64,000 bases of DNA from Ensifer adhaerens (GTDB lineage Bacteria > Pseudomonadota > Alphaproteobacteria > Rhizobiales > Rhizobiaceae). Where the stretch lies: NCBI RefSeq assembly GCF_020035535.1, contig NZ_CP083351.1:124001-188000 (forward strand), read 5' to 3'. The notes below the pieces were generated by a model. The model searched no databases, was not told the origin of the DNA, and saw nothing but the letters and a program-made list of their open reading frames with translations. This document shows positions 25,394-34,152 of this stretch, piece after piece; position 1 is the stretch's first letter, and each line of letters starts with the position of its first letter. The translations under genes were made by a program, and so were the position numbers.

Positions 25394-26651
25394 CGCTGGC
25401 ACGCGCAGCGGCGGTTGCTGTGGACGAGGTGGCCGGGCTTCGGCGGGCATCCCAGTCTGGCGTCACCTGGAGGATCAGCCCGTGCATTTCAGCCCATGTC
25501 TTTTCCCAAGACATGCCCGCCAAGAAGGTGTCGACTTCACCTAGCCACCGCTCTGTCGGTTGTGAAAGCAACGCGTCCACTGCACATACTAAGCTTTCCG
25601 GTGTATCGCAGATCTTGACCAACCCGCGTTCGCCATAGGGACGAACCACGTCTTTCACAGCGGTCGAGACCACAGGTATGCCTGCGGCCAGGAACTCTGG
25701 CGTTTTTGTCGGGCTTATAAACCGGGTGGATGCGTTCAATGCGAAAGGCATAAAGGCCACGTCCCAGCCGCGCAGGAAATTGGGCAGAACCGCGTAGTCC
25801 TGCCGGCCGAGCCAATGCAAGTTCTCCCGCCGCGGAAGAGATGTCTCTTCAATCTTTACGACGGGCCCGACTAAAATGAATTCGAAATTGGGCCGCAGCC
25901 GGGCTGCGGCCTCCACCAGGTTAAGATCCATTCGCTCATCGATGACGCCGAAGTACCCGATGCGGGGATGACGGAGGTGAGATTGAGACGCCGGCTCTGG
26001 CAGGCTCGGACGCCTCGCTTTTCGGAAATGATGCTGATCAACGCTGCTGGGAAAGGCGCAGACTGCACGATGCAGGCGCCGTTTGGCTTCATACAGACTC
26101 ATGCCGCCGGTGAACAACAGATCGGCTACACGCAGCAGCCGGCGCTCATTTTCAGCCAGCCTTTGGGGAGCACCTTTAAACGCTGAAAGCTCATCCATGC
26201 AATCATAGACAAGAATGTCAGCCTCGATCCCATCACTAAACTCGTAAGCCATAGGCGTGTAGTACCAGCACACATGGATGCGTTCCCCAAGATCGGCTGC
26301 TAACTCCCGCGTCAATCTTGTCTGTTCAGCAACCGCTTGTGCTTCCGTCAGTGTCGCGGGCAAGATTGGCGTCAAAACTCCAACTCCGCTCTCGTCCCGC
26401 TCGCTGCGTAGCGTCGGCTCCGCGCCTTCCTCAAACAACGGTTCCTCGACGTAAAGGACTTTGTAATGTCGCGTCGCAAGCGTCATTAGTTGCTGGGGTC
26501 GTTGAAAAACGAACCTCCAGCGCAGGTGTGAAAAGCAAACCAAGTATCGTCGCGTATCTACAGGACGAAATGCGTTGGGATTGCCGTCGAGTTTGAGCAT
26601 GACTTTGTCCTTGCCGTCGCTAGGGCGGGAGCCCTTGTGCGTTCTGGACAT
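25386..26651 (-). CDS. Glycosyltransferase (GT4-like, GT-B fold)
   Basis: 421 residues from the ATG at 26651. Another ATG at 26600 with AAGGA 6 bases upstream is also a good start, giving 404 residues. The N-terminal block 'LVCFSHLRWRFVFQRPQQLM' is typical of a group of GT-B enzymes found beside glf. The C-terminal half has 'IGYFGVIDERMDLNLVEAAA' and the donor-site 'SPTKTPEFLAAGIPVVSTAV' with the conserved Glu. A low-complexity Thr/Ala tail ends the protein. It probably adds galactofuranose or another sugar. Confidence 0.85.
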   Translation of the reverse strand: MSRTHKGSRPSDGKDKVMLKLDGNPNAFRPVDTRRYLVCFSHLRWRFVFQRPQQLMTLATRHYKVLYVEEPLFEEGAEPTLRSERDESGVGVLTPILPATLTEAQAVAEQTRLTRELAADLGERIHVCWYYTPMAYEFSDGIEADILVYDCMDELSAFKGAPQRLAENERRLLRVADLLFTGGMSLYEAKRRLHRAVCAFPSSVDQHHFRKARRPSLPEPASQSHLRHPRIGYFGVIDERMDLNLVEAAARLRPNFEFILVGPVVKIEETSLPRRENLHWLGRQDYAVLPNFLRGWDVAFMPFALNASTRFISPTKTPEFLAAGIPVVSTAVKDVVRPYGERGLVKICDTPESLVCAVDALLSQPTERWLGEVDTFLAGMSWEKTWAEMHGLILQVTPDWDARRSPATSSTATAAARASDV

Positions 26652-26814
26652 CAAACCACGCCACCACCTTGAGGTTCCCCAGTTAGGCTGAGCCGCCCGA
26701 CTAATTTAGGGGTTGCGCTCTCAGTCGGAATCATTATGTCATTCCACTCGAATTTAGGTGCCTGGCCCCTGTTGCCCCAAGCCCGTTGCCACCCCATCGA
26801 AGACTGTGCTCACG

Positions 26815-27762
26815 ATGAAAGTCGATTTCCGAAGTAACGTTTTTCCGTTGTTTCATCCGCAGGAAAAGGATGACTTGAAGGATCCGTGTCCTGTCTTTGA
26901 CGGTTCGACATGGCATATGTTCGGTTCAGCCGGCACTGTAACGACCGAGACGTGGGAGCTGTTTCACGCCACGTCTGAGCGGCTTGACGGCCCATGGACG
27001 GAACAGGTCCCGATTATGTTGCCGATCCAGGGCTCGGGCATCGCGGCTCCTGGGGTGATCTTCGCCGACGGCGTTTTTCACATGTTCGTTCAGACCGAGT
27101 TCATGCGACCGGGGGGGCGCGTCGAGCACGCTGTCTCAAACGATGGCTTTGCTTGGGTCGTGTTGCCGCCCGCCATCGTCGCCATGGAAGATACCGAAGA
27201 GCATGGCATATACGATCCCCATCCCGCAGAGGTTGGGGGGCTGAAGTATCTCGTCTATTCGGCGATGCCTAGGTTTGATCGCGTGCCGCAGCCGGACGTC
27301 TACTTGGCTCGCAGTGTGTCCAACTCTTGGTTCGGTCCTTGGGAACGGCTTGGAAAGATACTTGATCACGCGGATGTCCCCCATCACAATCACCGCGAAG
27401 ATCCTGACTACGAATGGGGGATTGAAGGAGCGCAATTGGTGGAATTGCCGGACGGCAGAGTGCTCTTGAACGCGACATGTTTCCTCCCGACGGGTGAACG
27501 GGGGACACGTCAGCGGGTATTCTTCGCTATTGGTGAAAGCGTCGCGGGGCCCTACCGGTCAGTCGGGCCTGTGCTTGACCCTGCCGAAAGGGGCGAGAAC
27601 GGCCATTCGACTGTGATGATACGCGACAACGAACTGGTTCTGTTCTATCAGAGCCGCGTCGAAGGAACGAACCACCGCTGGCGGTATGGCATAGCGCGGT
27701 GCGATCTTGCCTTCCACGATCAAGTTGAGGTGAAAGTGCCCTCGGCATGCAGCGCACGCTAG
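26815..27762 (+). CDS. GH43/GH130-like five-bladed propeller protein
   Basis: 315 residues from the ATG at 26815. The fold is indicated by repeated blocks: 'KDPCPVFDGSTWHMFGSAGT', 'APGVIFADGVFHMFVQTEF', 'YDPHPAEVGGLKYLVYSAMP', 'WGIEGAQLVELPDGRVLLNA' and 'NGHSTVMIRDNELVLFYQSR'. Asp and Glu residues at blade tops are as in GH43/GH32/GH68 superfamily glycosidases. It is transcribed away from the glycosyltransferase operon, leaving a 160-base divergent control region. Likely acts on the same glycan; no signal peptide is visible, so a cytoplasmic role is suggested. Confidence 0.75.
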   Translation: MKVDFRSNVFPLFHPQEKDDLKDPCPVFDGSTWHMFGSAGTVTTETWELFHATSERLDGPWTEQVPIMLPIQGSGIAAPGVIFADGVFHMFVQTEFMRPGGRVEHAVSNDGFAWVVLPPAIVAMEDTEEHGIYDPHPAEVGGLKYLVYSAMPRFDRVPQPDVYLARSVSNSWFGPWERLGKILDHADVPHHNHREDPDYEWGIEGAQLVELPDGRVLLNATCFLPTGERGTRQRVFFAIGESVAGPYRSVGPVLDPAERGENGHSTVMIRDNELVLFYQSRVEGTNHRWRYGIARCDLAFHDQVEVKVPSACSAR

Positions 27763-28050
27763 GAGGTACTTCGCGACGGTCCCCAAAGTCTGGAAAGGTA
27801 GGGGCCTTCAATACTGGTTTTTTACGGACATTTTTTCGCGGTGATTTATGCAACAGCTTCCTGCGGAACGATCTCGCTGGCCTCGAGTTTGAGCGCATCG
27901 CGTGATTGGAGGCGACAAGGAACGTTCGTGACCTGCAAGGACTAGACCGTATGTTGGCAGGGTGAGCGTGGCCCGCCCCCCGCGGTAAGCTGAAGTCGGG
28001 GGTGCTCTGGATTGGCCGGAGCCGAGCCCCAAGCTTAGCGAGGGCGAACC
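27763..28050. other. Gap containing IS110-associated repeat
   Basis: 288 bases with no gene. The last part (27988-28027) is nearly identical to 41602-41643 and lies directly before a remnant of an IS110 transposase start. Confidence 0.45.
27988..28027. repeat. 40-base repeat shared with 41602-41643
   Basis: Begins AGCTGAAGTCGGGGG and ends GGCCGGAGCCGAGC; the second copy differs by one extra T. As it precedes the transposase ATG here, it is probably the leader end of an IS110-type element. Confidence 0.7.
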
Positions 28051-28089
28051 ATGGAAGAAGGTAGCGTAATTTTCGTTGGCTTGGATACA
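28051..28089 (+). pseudogene. IS110 transposase N-terminal scar
   Basis: The first 13 codons, 'MEEGSVIFVGLDTSK', match the start of IS110-family transposases, where the first catalytic Asp is in 'GLDTSK'. The frame then runs into unrelated DNA and stops. Only the extreme 5' end remains. Confidence 0.6.
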
Positions 28090-28640
28090 TCCAAGCTTGG
28101 TCCCATCTCTACAGCGGGTACGGGTTCAGGGCTAGTGTTTTGCTCTAGTCGATGAGTGGTCCCGATGGCTATCTCACGGCTCTCATCATCGGCCCGAAGT
28201 TATCGACCCACGTCAGTGGATCCCGGAGCTGACTGGCCCAGAGGCCCTGAACCTGCCAATGGAAACAACCGAGCATCGGGCCGTGCAGACCATCGTTGCG
28301 GAATACAACCGGATATCTGCAAGCCCCTCGCCGAAACGCCGAAAGACCATCGGTCTAGGTTCAGCAGGATCGATGATCAGACCTTTGATCCCTTCGATTG
28401 GACCTCCACTTTCTGCTAGGTACAAGGTACGCACCCAAGCTTTGGCAGCCCGTCCTTCGAGGTCATGCCGTCACTGGCGATATCGCCGCGCCCATCTGCA
28501 AGCTCGGCGAGGCAAAACGGAAAGCGACCCGCCAGGATGCTGCTGAGGTCGCCGACGCACTCGTCAATATCCGCACCTATTTTATGCCGAAGCGGGCAAA
28601 GCAGAAGTTCTGAGAAAAATCGCTGTTCCCGTTCCGTCAA
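28090..28640. other. Degraded region without recognisable gene
   Basis: About 550 bases of broken frames. A plus-strand frame ending at 28613 is protein-like ('QDAAEVADALVNIRTYFMPK') but unrecognised. Likely decayed accessory DNA. Confidence 0.35.
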
Positions 28641-28647
28641 CGCCGAG

Positions 28648-28759
28648 AGCAGTGGGCTGTTCGTCGCTCACGTTCATCCAGACAGGTGAGCGGACGGCGC
28701 TGTCCTACCTGGTCAAGCCGCTTGCCGATCAGATCACCAGGGCAATGCGGGAAGAGTAG
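28648..28759 (+). pseudogene. 3' remnant of HlyD-family type I secretion adaptor
   Basis: The frame ending at the TAG 28757-28759 reads 'IQTGERTALSYLVKPLADQI' followed by TRAMREE. This is the C-terminal signature of periplasmic adaptors of type I secretion systems such as PrsE/HlyD. The rest of the gene and any ABC exporter are missing. Confidence 0.75.
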
Positions 28760-29066
28760 TGAAACAGCGGTTTTCAAGGAGTTTGGTTCGGGCAGAATTC
28801 TTGGCGCATGGAGCGCGATAAAAATAAAGCATCTCTACGGGCGACCTCCGTCTGCGCCACGCGATAGTGGCTCACGTACCCGAGTGAAGGAGCTGTGTCC
28901 GGCTTCCGGCGGATCAAGTCGATGGTTTCAGGGCGCATAGGCGGTCGCGCAATGCGGTATCCGCCAGCATGGAATGATCAAGGAAAGGCAAGCCTATCTG
29001 CTCAACCAAAGTTGGTGCGGAGGAAAACAACGATGTTCCCAAGCCGTGTCGGGCGAAATGAAAAAC
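28760..29066. other. Gap before IS3 element
   Basis: About 300 bases between the HlyD remnant and the IS3 left end. Nothing recognisable, and no match to the phosphoglycerol-transferase relic on the other side of the element. Confidence 0.4.
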
Positions 29067-30690
29067 TGACCCCCTGGAGGTGCGGACGAATTCTTGGACT
29101 GCTTATGCTGCAATTCCGAGGTTCCGGCGGTATTCCGCGGGGCTAAGGCCACCGAGTGAGATTTTTATGCGATGCTGGTTGTACCAACGGATATAGGAAT
29201 CCACTTGCTGCATGAAGTCGTCAAGCGTCGTATTGATCCAGTCGCGATGGTAGTACATCTCGTTTTTTAGCCGTCCAAAGAAGCCCTCGCAGGCTGAGTT
29301 ATCCGGTGAGCACCCTTTGCGTGACATGGAGCGGGCCAACTGAGCATTGTGCATGCGCGACAGCCAGCCAGGCCAGCGATAATGGGCACCCCGATCAGAG
29401 TGCACAACTGGCCGCTCGGAAAGGCTGATCGTTTCGATTGCGGCATCGAGCATGGTGTTCACGAGTTCTGCGTCTGGACGTGTGCTCACGGACCAACTGA
29501 CAACAAGCCCGTCGAAGCAGTCGATAATAGGCGACAGATACACTTTCCCCGCAGGCAACTGGAACTCCGTGATATCGGTAAGCCACTTCTCGTTTGGCCT
29601 TGCAGCGTGGAAATCACGATTGACCAAATTTTCTGGTGCAGCGTCTAGTTCCCCTTGGTACGACGTGTACCGACGCCGCTTCACGGTGGCGACGACGAGC
29701 TGCTCCTGCTTCATCAGGCGGCGTACGACCTTTTCGGAAACCTGCTCTCCTCTCCTGGTCAGGGCCGCATGAATGCGTCTGTAGCCGTAACAGTTACGAT
29801 TGGCTTCGAAGAGAGACACAATGGTTTGGCGAAGCTCGGCGTATTGGTCATCAAGGCAAAGCAGAGACCGATGATAAAAATAGGAGCTGCGGGCGAACTC
29901 AAGCCGCGTGAGGAGTTCTGGTAACGCATAGATCTGTCTCAGGGCATCAACCAGCAGGGTCTTTTCCCGGTTTGCCAGGAGCCGCAGGTCGATGCCCAGA
30001 TCTTTTTTTATGAGTTCGTTAGCCTTCTTCAGCAGGTCGTGTTCGAGTTGAAGGCGCTGCACATCTCTACGTAGCGCCTCGAGTTCACGCTCGAGTTCGT
30101 CTCGGCTGGCTGTCGGTGGTAATGCGCGACGGCGTGTCATGGATGCAGGGACCTCACGACCAAGTTTCTGGTTCTTCCAGTCGTACAACGTCTGCCGGCT
30201 CACGCCTACCTTCTGAGCCACCGAGCGGGCACTCTCACGCCGAGAGCACAAATCGATCACGGCCGTTCGCTTCTGTTGCTCCGATCTCGGAATAGCGGTT
30301 GCGTTGCTGCTGAGAACTCGTCGCCTGCCATCGGGTTCATATTCGTCGATCCAAGCCGAGAGCTTTCCACGGCAAGGGTAGCCAAGCGCCTTGATGGTCC
30401 ATGCTATGCAACGGCCGTGGCTCAGATAGTGCTCGACGGCAATCCGCTTCTGCTCATCCGAATACCGTCGTTTGGTGCGAATATAACCTGCCGACAAGCC
30501 GGGACCGCGTTCGTACTCGCGGCACCATTGCTTGAGAGCATTCTTCGTCGGATAGCCCAACTGACGGATCGTGGCATTCACGCGTCTACCAAGCTTGATG
30601 TAGAGCTGCACGGCTCTCATGCGGTCTTCGTACGAATACATGAACTATCTCCTGTTAGTCCAAGAATTCGTCCGCACCTCCAGGGGGTCA
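29067..30690 (-). mobile_element. Intact IS3-family element, 1624 bp
   Basis: Bounded by 34-base inverted repeats without mismatch at 29067-29100 and 30657-30690, starting TGACCCCCTGGAGG. The single transposase gene fills the inside. The 3-5 bases outside the two ends do not match, so no target duplication is visible. The right end sits in a phosphoglycerol-transferase relic. Confidence 0.92.
29103..30641 (-). CDS. IS3-family transposase, single open frame
   Basis: 512 residues. Two N-terminal helix-turn-helix repeats (about 5-45 'DRMRAVQLYIKLGRRVNATI' and 60-95 'SDEQKRIAVEHYLSHGRCIA') and a third ('RESARSVAQKVGVSRQTLYD') precede a leucine-zipper-like coil ('LERELEALRRDVQRLQLEHD'). The HTH_21 and rve integrase core has its acidic residues in 'EKWLTDITEFQ', 'VVHSDRGAHYRWPG' and 'NSACEGFFGRLKNEM'. 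Most IS3 members make the transposase by frameshift between two genes; here one uninterrupted frame covers both parts. Probably active. Confidence 0.9.
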   Translation of the reverse strand: MYSYEDRMRAVQLYIKLGRRVNATIRQLGYPTKNALKQWCREYERGPGLSAGYIRTKRRYSDEQKRIAVEHYLSHGRCIAWTIKALGYPCRGKLSAWIDEYEPDGRRRVLSSNATAIPRSEQQKRTAVIDLCSRRESARSVAQKVGVSRQTLYDWKNQKLGREVPASMTRRRALPPTASRDELERELEALRRDVQRLQLEHDLLKKANELIKKDLGIDLRLLANREKTLLVDALRQIYALPELLTRLEFARSSYFYHRSLLCLDDQYAELRQTIVSLFEANRNCYGYRRIHAALTRRGEQVSEKVVRRLMKQEQLVVATVKRRRYTSYQGELDAAPENLVNRDFHAARPNEKWLTDITEFQLPAGKVYLSPIIDCFDGLVVSWSVSTRPDAELVNTMLDAAIETISLSERPVVHSDRGAHYRWPGWLSRMHNAQLARSMSRKGCSPDNSACEGFFGRLKNEMYYHRDWINTTLDDFMQQVDSYIRWYNQHRIKISLGGLSPAEYRRNLGIAA

Positions 30691-30705
30691 ATTCTTCGAT
30701 TCGCT

Positions 30706-31020
30706 TGACAAGCCGGCCCGATCGTTCGGAAGCTCGTAGTTCATGGCCTCCAGGATCGTCGGAAGGACATCGATCATACTTCCAGCCTTTGGGGCTGTTT
30801 GGCCTGAAATTCCCTCCTTGATAATAATCAACATGTTGCGCCGCTCTGACCCTCAAGCATCGAATATATCTCGTTGCGCATGGCAAGATGGTCGCTTTGA
30901 ATGACAAGGACAGTGTCTTCCATAAGGCCAGACCGCTCCAGGCGGTCGACAAACTCGGCAGTCAAGGCATTGGTGCACGCCAGAGCCCTGAGCGTGTCAT
31001 TCGGATAGCTCATAATGTCC
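30706..31020 (-). pseudogene. Phosphoglycerol transferase / sulfatase-like C-terminal relic
   Basis: One frame reads 'ACTNALTAEFVDRLERSGLM' and 'EDTVLVIQSDHLAMRNEIYS'. After a shift near 30840 it continues 'NMLIIIKEGISGQTAPKAGS' and 'MIDVLPTILEAMNYELPNDR'. These are the metal-binding C-terminal blocks (SDH, and Asp-x-x-PT) of MdoB/OpgB-like phosphoglycerol transferases that decorate periplasmic glucans. The 5' part is missing and the 3' part is cut by the IS3 element. Confidence 0.78.
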
Positions 31021-31338
31021 GAACGTCCTGTGCGCGCGGCGCGCTGACCATCATGTCGCTTGACACTTCTGTGGTTGCCGCCGTTTGGCAAGAAGTTTCT
31101 GACCTTTTTTGACGTGTGATCGAGTGCGGTCTTCTGTCAGGCCTTTCGTTGCCGCGCTTGCAAAGGCCCCTGGCCGGTATGGTGATCTGCGGAGCGGGTC
31201 CAAATCTTAAGCTCGAGCTTGTAGGCTCAAAGTGCCAAACTGGTTTTCCCGTTCCCAATCGGTTCGATCATGCGCCCATTCAGGTCGTCGACTTCTCACA
31301 CCTCTTTGCTGGCCCTGGCTACCCGCGGCTGCTTCCTT
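31021..31338. other. Gap with no recognisable gene
   Basis: About 320 bases between two relics, with no protein or RNA feature I can support. Confidence 0.4.
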
Positions 31339-31500
31339 TCACACCGGCATTGCCAGGGCTGGGTCTCGATAGTCTTCCTGCCTCGTTAACATGGCCCATG
31401 TTGTCCGAGCCATCTTGTTCGCCAGTGCGATCGCCACCAGCATGCGCGGCTTCTTCGTGAGCATCCGCGAAAGCCACGACCCGGCGCCGACTGGGTCATC
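31339..31500 (-). pseudogene. IS110-family transposase C-terminal relic
   Basis: Reads 'SRMLTKKPRMLVAIALANKM' and 'ARTMWAMLTRQEDYRDPAL', ending TGA at 31339. This is the C-terminus of IS110 transposases ('VAIALANK-x-AR-x-x-WA-x-L'). No other part of the element is seen. Confidence 0.7.
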
Positions 31501-31681
31501 GTTCGGCGCCGGAAGCGGTCATAGTTTCACGCTTAAACACAGACATCCGAAATCTCTCACGCTTCGGCCGCGGAGACTTGTCATGTCGATGCGTCGTCCT
31601 AAGTTAAGTCTATGAAAATAAATGATTTTCGAGGTCGAACTTCATCCTGGCTCCGCGGCATTTCCGTGCCCGGAATTAACA

Positions 31682-31711
31682 CTTGACAAAACTTCAGACT
31701 TCAAACAATTT
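31682..31711 (+). promoter_or_regulatory. Possible promoter of the catabolic operon
   Basis: CTTGACA at 31682-31688 is a good alphaproteobacterial -35; CAATTT 17 bases further on is a weak -10. The region 31680-31730 is AT-rich compared with the GC-rich genes that follow, and lies 55-85 bases before the first start codon. Confidence 0.35.
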
Positions 31712-31766
31712 TTAACCCACAAGTAAAGAAATCGCTGAGGGGCGATCCAAAAATCTGGAGGGTTCA

Positions 31767-32816
31767 ATGCTGCAGGAGCGCATTGAAGGGAAGTGGCTTG
31801 CCTGCTTCCGACGGGTCTTCGTGCTCAATGGAATAGGTCCGGGAGCGCGGGTGGCGATCGTGGCGGAAACGCAGTCGCGGCCGGTGCTGGTACAGCTCGC
31901 CGATCTCGCCTGCCATGATCTCGGCGCCGATTACTGCATGGTCACCATGCCCACCCCGCGCCAGACGGCGCCGGTGCCGGTGAAGTCGACCGGCACGTCG
32001 CTCGCCATCCAGGGCAATCGCGCGGCGATCGAGGCCATGAAGCAGTGCGAGATCATCGTCGACTGCACGGTGGAGGGCATGGTCCATGCCGTCGAATGGC
32101 CCGAGATCGAGGCGGCCGGTGCGCGTATTCTCGTCGTCTGCAACGAGCATCCCGAAATCCTCGAACGCTGCGAGCCGACGGCAGAACTCGGCCCCAAGGT
32201 GGCGCTCGGCATCCAAATGCTGCGCGAGGCGAAGGAGATGCGCGTCACCTCGGCCGCAGGCACCGATCTCGTCATCGACCTCAGGGATGCGCCCTGCGGC
32301 GGCACACCGGGTTTCGGCACGACGCCGGGTGCCGTGGCGCATTGGCCGGGCGGCCTGTGCCTGGCCTTCCCTGGCTCGAACACCGTCAATGGCCGCATCG
32401 TCATGGATGTTGGCGATATGAACCTGACCTTCAAGAGCTATCTGACGAGCCGCATCGACTTCACTGTCGAGAACGATTTCGTCAGGGAAATCAAAGGCGA
32501 TGGTTTGGATGCCGAGCTCTTCCGCGACTATATGGAAGCCTGGGAGGACCCGCTGGCCTACGGCTTCTCGCATGTCGGCTGGGGCATGAATCCGACCGCC
32601 CGCTGGGTCTCCGGCGCGCTCTATGACAAGCGCGACATGCAGGCCGTCGAGTTCCGCGCCTGGGCCGGCAATTTCCTCTGGTCCACCGGCGCCAACCAAT
32701 ATGCCGGTCGCTTCACCGAGGGGCATTTCGACCTACCGATGCGCAAATGCACGATCACGCTCGATGGTCGCGTGGTGGTGAAGGAAGGCCGTCTCCAGGG
32801 TGATCTCGCCCTCTGA
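31767..32816 (+). CDS. NicX-like Fe(II) ring-cleaving dioxygenase (M29 fold)
   Basis: 349 residues, GGAGGG 6 bases before the ATG. It belongs to the M29 aminopeptidase-like superfamily that includes 2,5-dihydroxypyridine 5,6-dioxygenase NicX. The metal-site pattern of NicX is recognisable: a central Glu ('LVVCNEHPEILERCE'), a His in 'GFSHVGWGMNPTARW', and H-x-D in 'RFTEGHFDLPMRKC'. NicX-type enzymes open hydroxylated pyridine rings between C5 and C6. First gene of a seven-gene operon with a hydrolase that could take the ring-opened product. A peptidase role is the alternative, less likely given the neighbours. Confidence 0.75.
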   Translation: MLQERIEGKWLACFRRVFVLNGIGPGARVAIVAETQSRPVLVQLADLACHDLGADYCMVTMPTPRQTAPVPVKSTGTSLAIQGNRAAIEAMKQCEIIVDCTVEGMVHAVEWPEIEAAGARILVVCNEHPEILERCEPTAELGPKVALGIQMLREAKEMRVTSAAGTDLVIDLRDAPCGGTPGFGTTPGAVAHWPGGLCLAFPGSNTVNGRIVMDVGDMNLTFKSYLTSRIDFTVENDFVREIKGDGLDAELFRDYMEAWEDPLAYGFSHVGWGMNPTARWVSGALYDKRDMQAVEFRAWAGNFLWSTGANQYAGRFTEGHFDLPMRKCTITLDGRVVVKEGRLQGDLAL

Positions 32817-32838
32817 CCGGATTTGAGAAGGACTGATC

Positions 32839-34149
32839 ATGAGCGAACCTGCAGACTACTATGACCTCTCCCGCACCCGGCCCGAAGTGCTCGATGTGCT
32901 CACCCGCATCAACGAACTTGGCCGCGAACGTTTCGCGCCGCGCGCCAAGGGCGTTGACGACGAGGCGTCCTTCCCTGTTGAGAACTACAGGGATCTTGCC
33001 GCCGAGGGATTTCTGACCCTGACGGTTCCCGAGGAATTCGGCGGCCACGGCTTCAGCCTCGGCGAATATGCCATGGTCGGCGCGGAGATCGGTAAATATT
33101 GCGGCGCCACCGCGCTCACCTTCAACATGCACAACTCCTCCATGATGTGGTCGCGCTTCATGTACGAGCTGCCGAACCTCACCGATGAGGACCGCGCCGC
33201 CTTCGCGCCGCTGCGCGAGCGCCAGTTCCGACGCGCTGTTAAGGAGCAAGGCATCTATTCGCAGCCGATTTCCGAGGCCGGGCAGAACTGGACGTCCAAG
33301 CCCGCGCAGACCTCCTGTCGCAAGGTCGAGGGCGGCTGGAAGATCAACGGCTTCAAGAAGTTCGCCTCGCTTGCCGGCTATTGCGACTACTACTCCATCG
33401 TTTGCACCGAGCATTTCGAGGGCATCGAGCCGCGCCATGAGGACACGATGATCTTCGTCGTCCACAAGGATGCGCCGGGGCTTTCCGTGACGGGCAGCTG
33501 GGATCCGCTCGGCATGCGCGGCACCAACAGCCGCGACTTGATCCTCAAGGACGTCTTCGTCACAGAAGAGGACCTGATGATGCCGCGCGGCATCTTCATC
33601 AAGACCCTGCCGCACTGGCCGCACATGATGGCGACGCTCTCGCCAACCTATATGGGCGTGGCGCAGGGCGCCTTCGATTTCACCGTCGCCTATCTGCGCG
33701 GCGAGGTGCCCGGCCAGCCGCCGGCCGACCGGCGCATGTTTGGCACAAAGCGCCTTACCGTCGGCAAGATGTACACCCAGCTCGCCGCCATGCGCGCGCT
33801 GTGGTGGCAGGCCTTCATGGAAGCGCAGGGCTTTCCAACCAAGGCGCAGGTCATGCGCATGTATGCCGCGCAGTACAATGTCATGGAGGGCGTACAGGAG
33901 ATCGCGGCTCTTGCCATCCGCACCTGCGGCGGCCAGTCCATGCTGAAGACCATGCCGCTGGAGCGCATGTATCGCGACAGCCGCTGCGGCGCGCTGATGC
34001 TCCCCTACACGACCGAGATCATGGAGGACTACCTCTCTGTCCTGACGCTCTACGACATGGACGAGCTCGACAGGGCGCCGGGCGACGAGGGCGGCGCGCG
34101 CTCTTCGCTGTGGCGCGGCACAGGCGGCACGCTCAAGGGGCTGCGCTGA
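32839..34149 (+). CDS. Acyl-CoA-dehydrogenase-fold flavoprotein, probable monooxygenase component
   Basis: 436 residues, AAGGA before the ATG. All three ACAD domains are present: N-terminal helices, a beta domain ('GWKINGFKKFASLAGYCDYY', 'SWDPLGMRGTNSRDLIL') and C-terminal helices ('IRTCGGQSMLKTMPLERMYR'). The usual catalytic Glu of short- and medium-chain dehydrogenases (Y/F-E-G-T) is replaced in 'LMLPYTTEIMEDYL' by Pro. The alternative isovaleryl-type Glu position in 'MATLSPTYMGVAQGA' is also not Glu. This loss, with a flavin reductase in the operon (37470-37976), suggests a class D two-component monooxygenase of the DszC/HsaA type. This is inference. Confidence 0.8.
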   Translation: MSEPADYYDLSRTRPEVLDVLTRINELGRERFAPRAKGVDDEASFPVENYRDLAAEGFLTLTVPEEFGGHGFSLGEYAMVGAEIGKYCGATALTFNMHNSSMMWSRFMYELPNLTDEDRAAFAPLRERQFRRAVKEQGIYSQPISEAGQNWTSKPAQTSCRKVEGGWKINGFKKFASLAGYCDYYSIVCTEHFEGIEPRHEDTMIFVVHKDAPGLSVTGSWDPLGMRGTNSRDLILKDVFVTEEDLMMPRGIFIKTLPHWPHMMATLSPTYMGVAQGAFDFTVAYLRGEVPGQPPADRRMFGTKRLTVGKMYTQLAAMRALWWQAFMEAQGFPTKAQVMRMYAAQYNVMEGVQEIAALAIRTCGGQSMLKTMPLERMYRDSRCGALMLPYTTEIMEDYLSVLTLYDMDELDRAPGDEGGARSSLWRGTGGTLKGLR

Positions 34150-34152
34150 GCC

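Noticed and set aside
31767..32816. Reading the first gene of the catabolic operon as an M29 aminopeptidase
   Set aside because: The H-x-D and Glu/His pattern and the neighbours (hydrolase, flavin enzymes) fit a NicX-like dioxygenase better, although the fold is shared.
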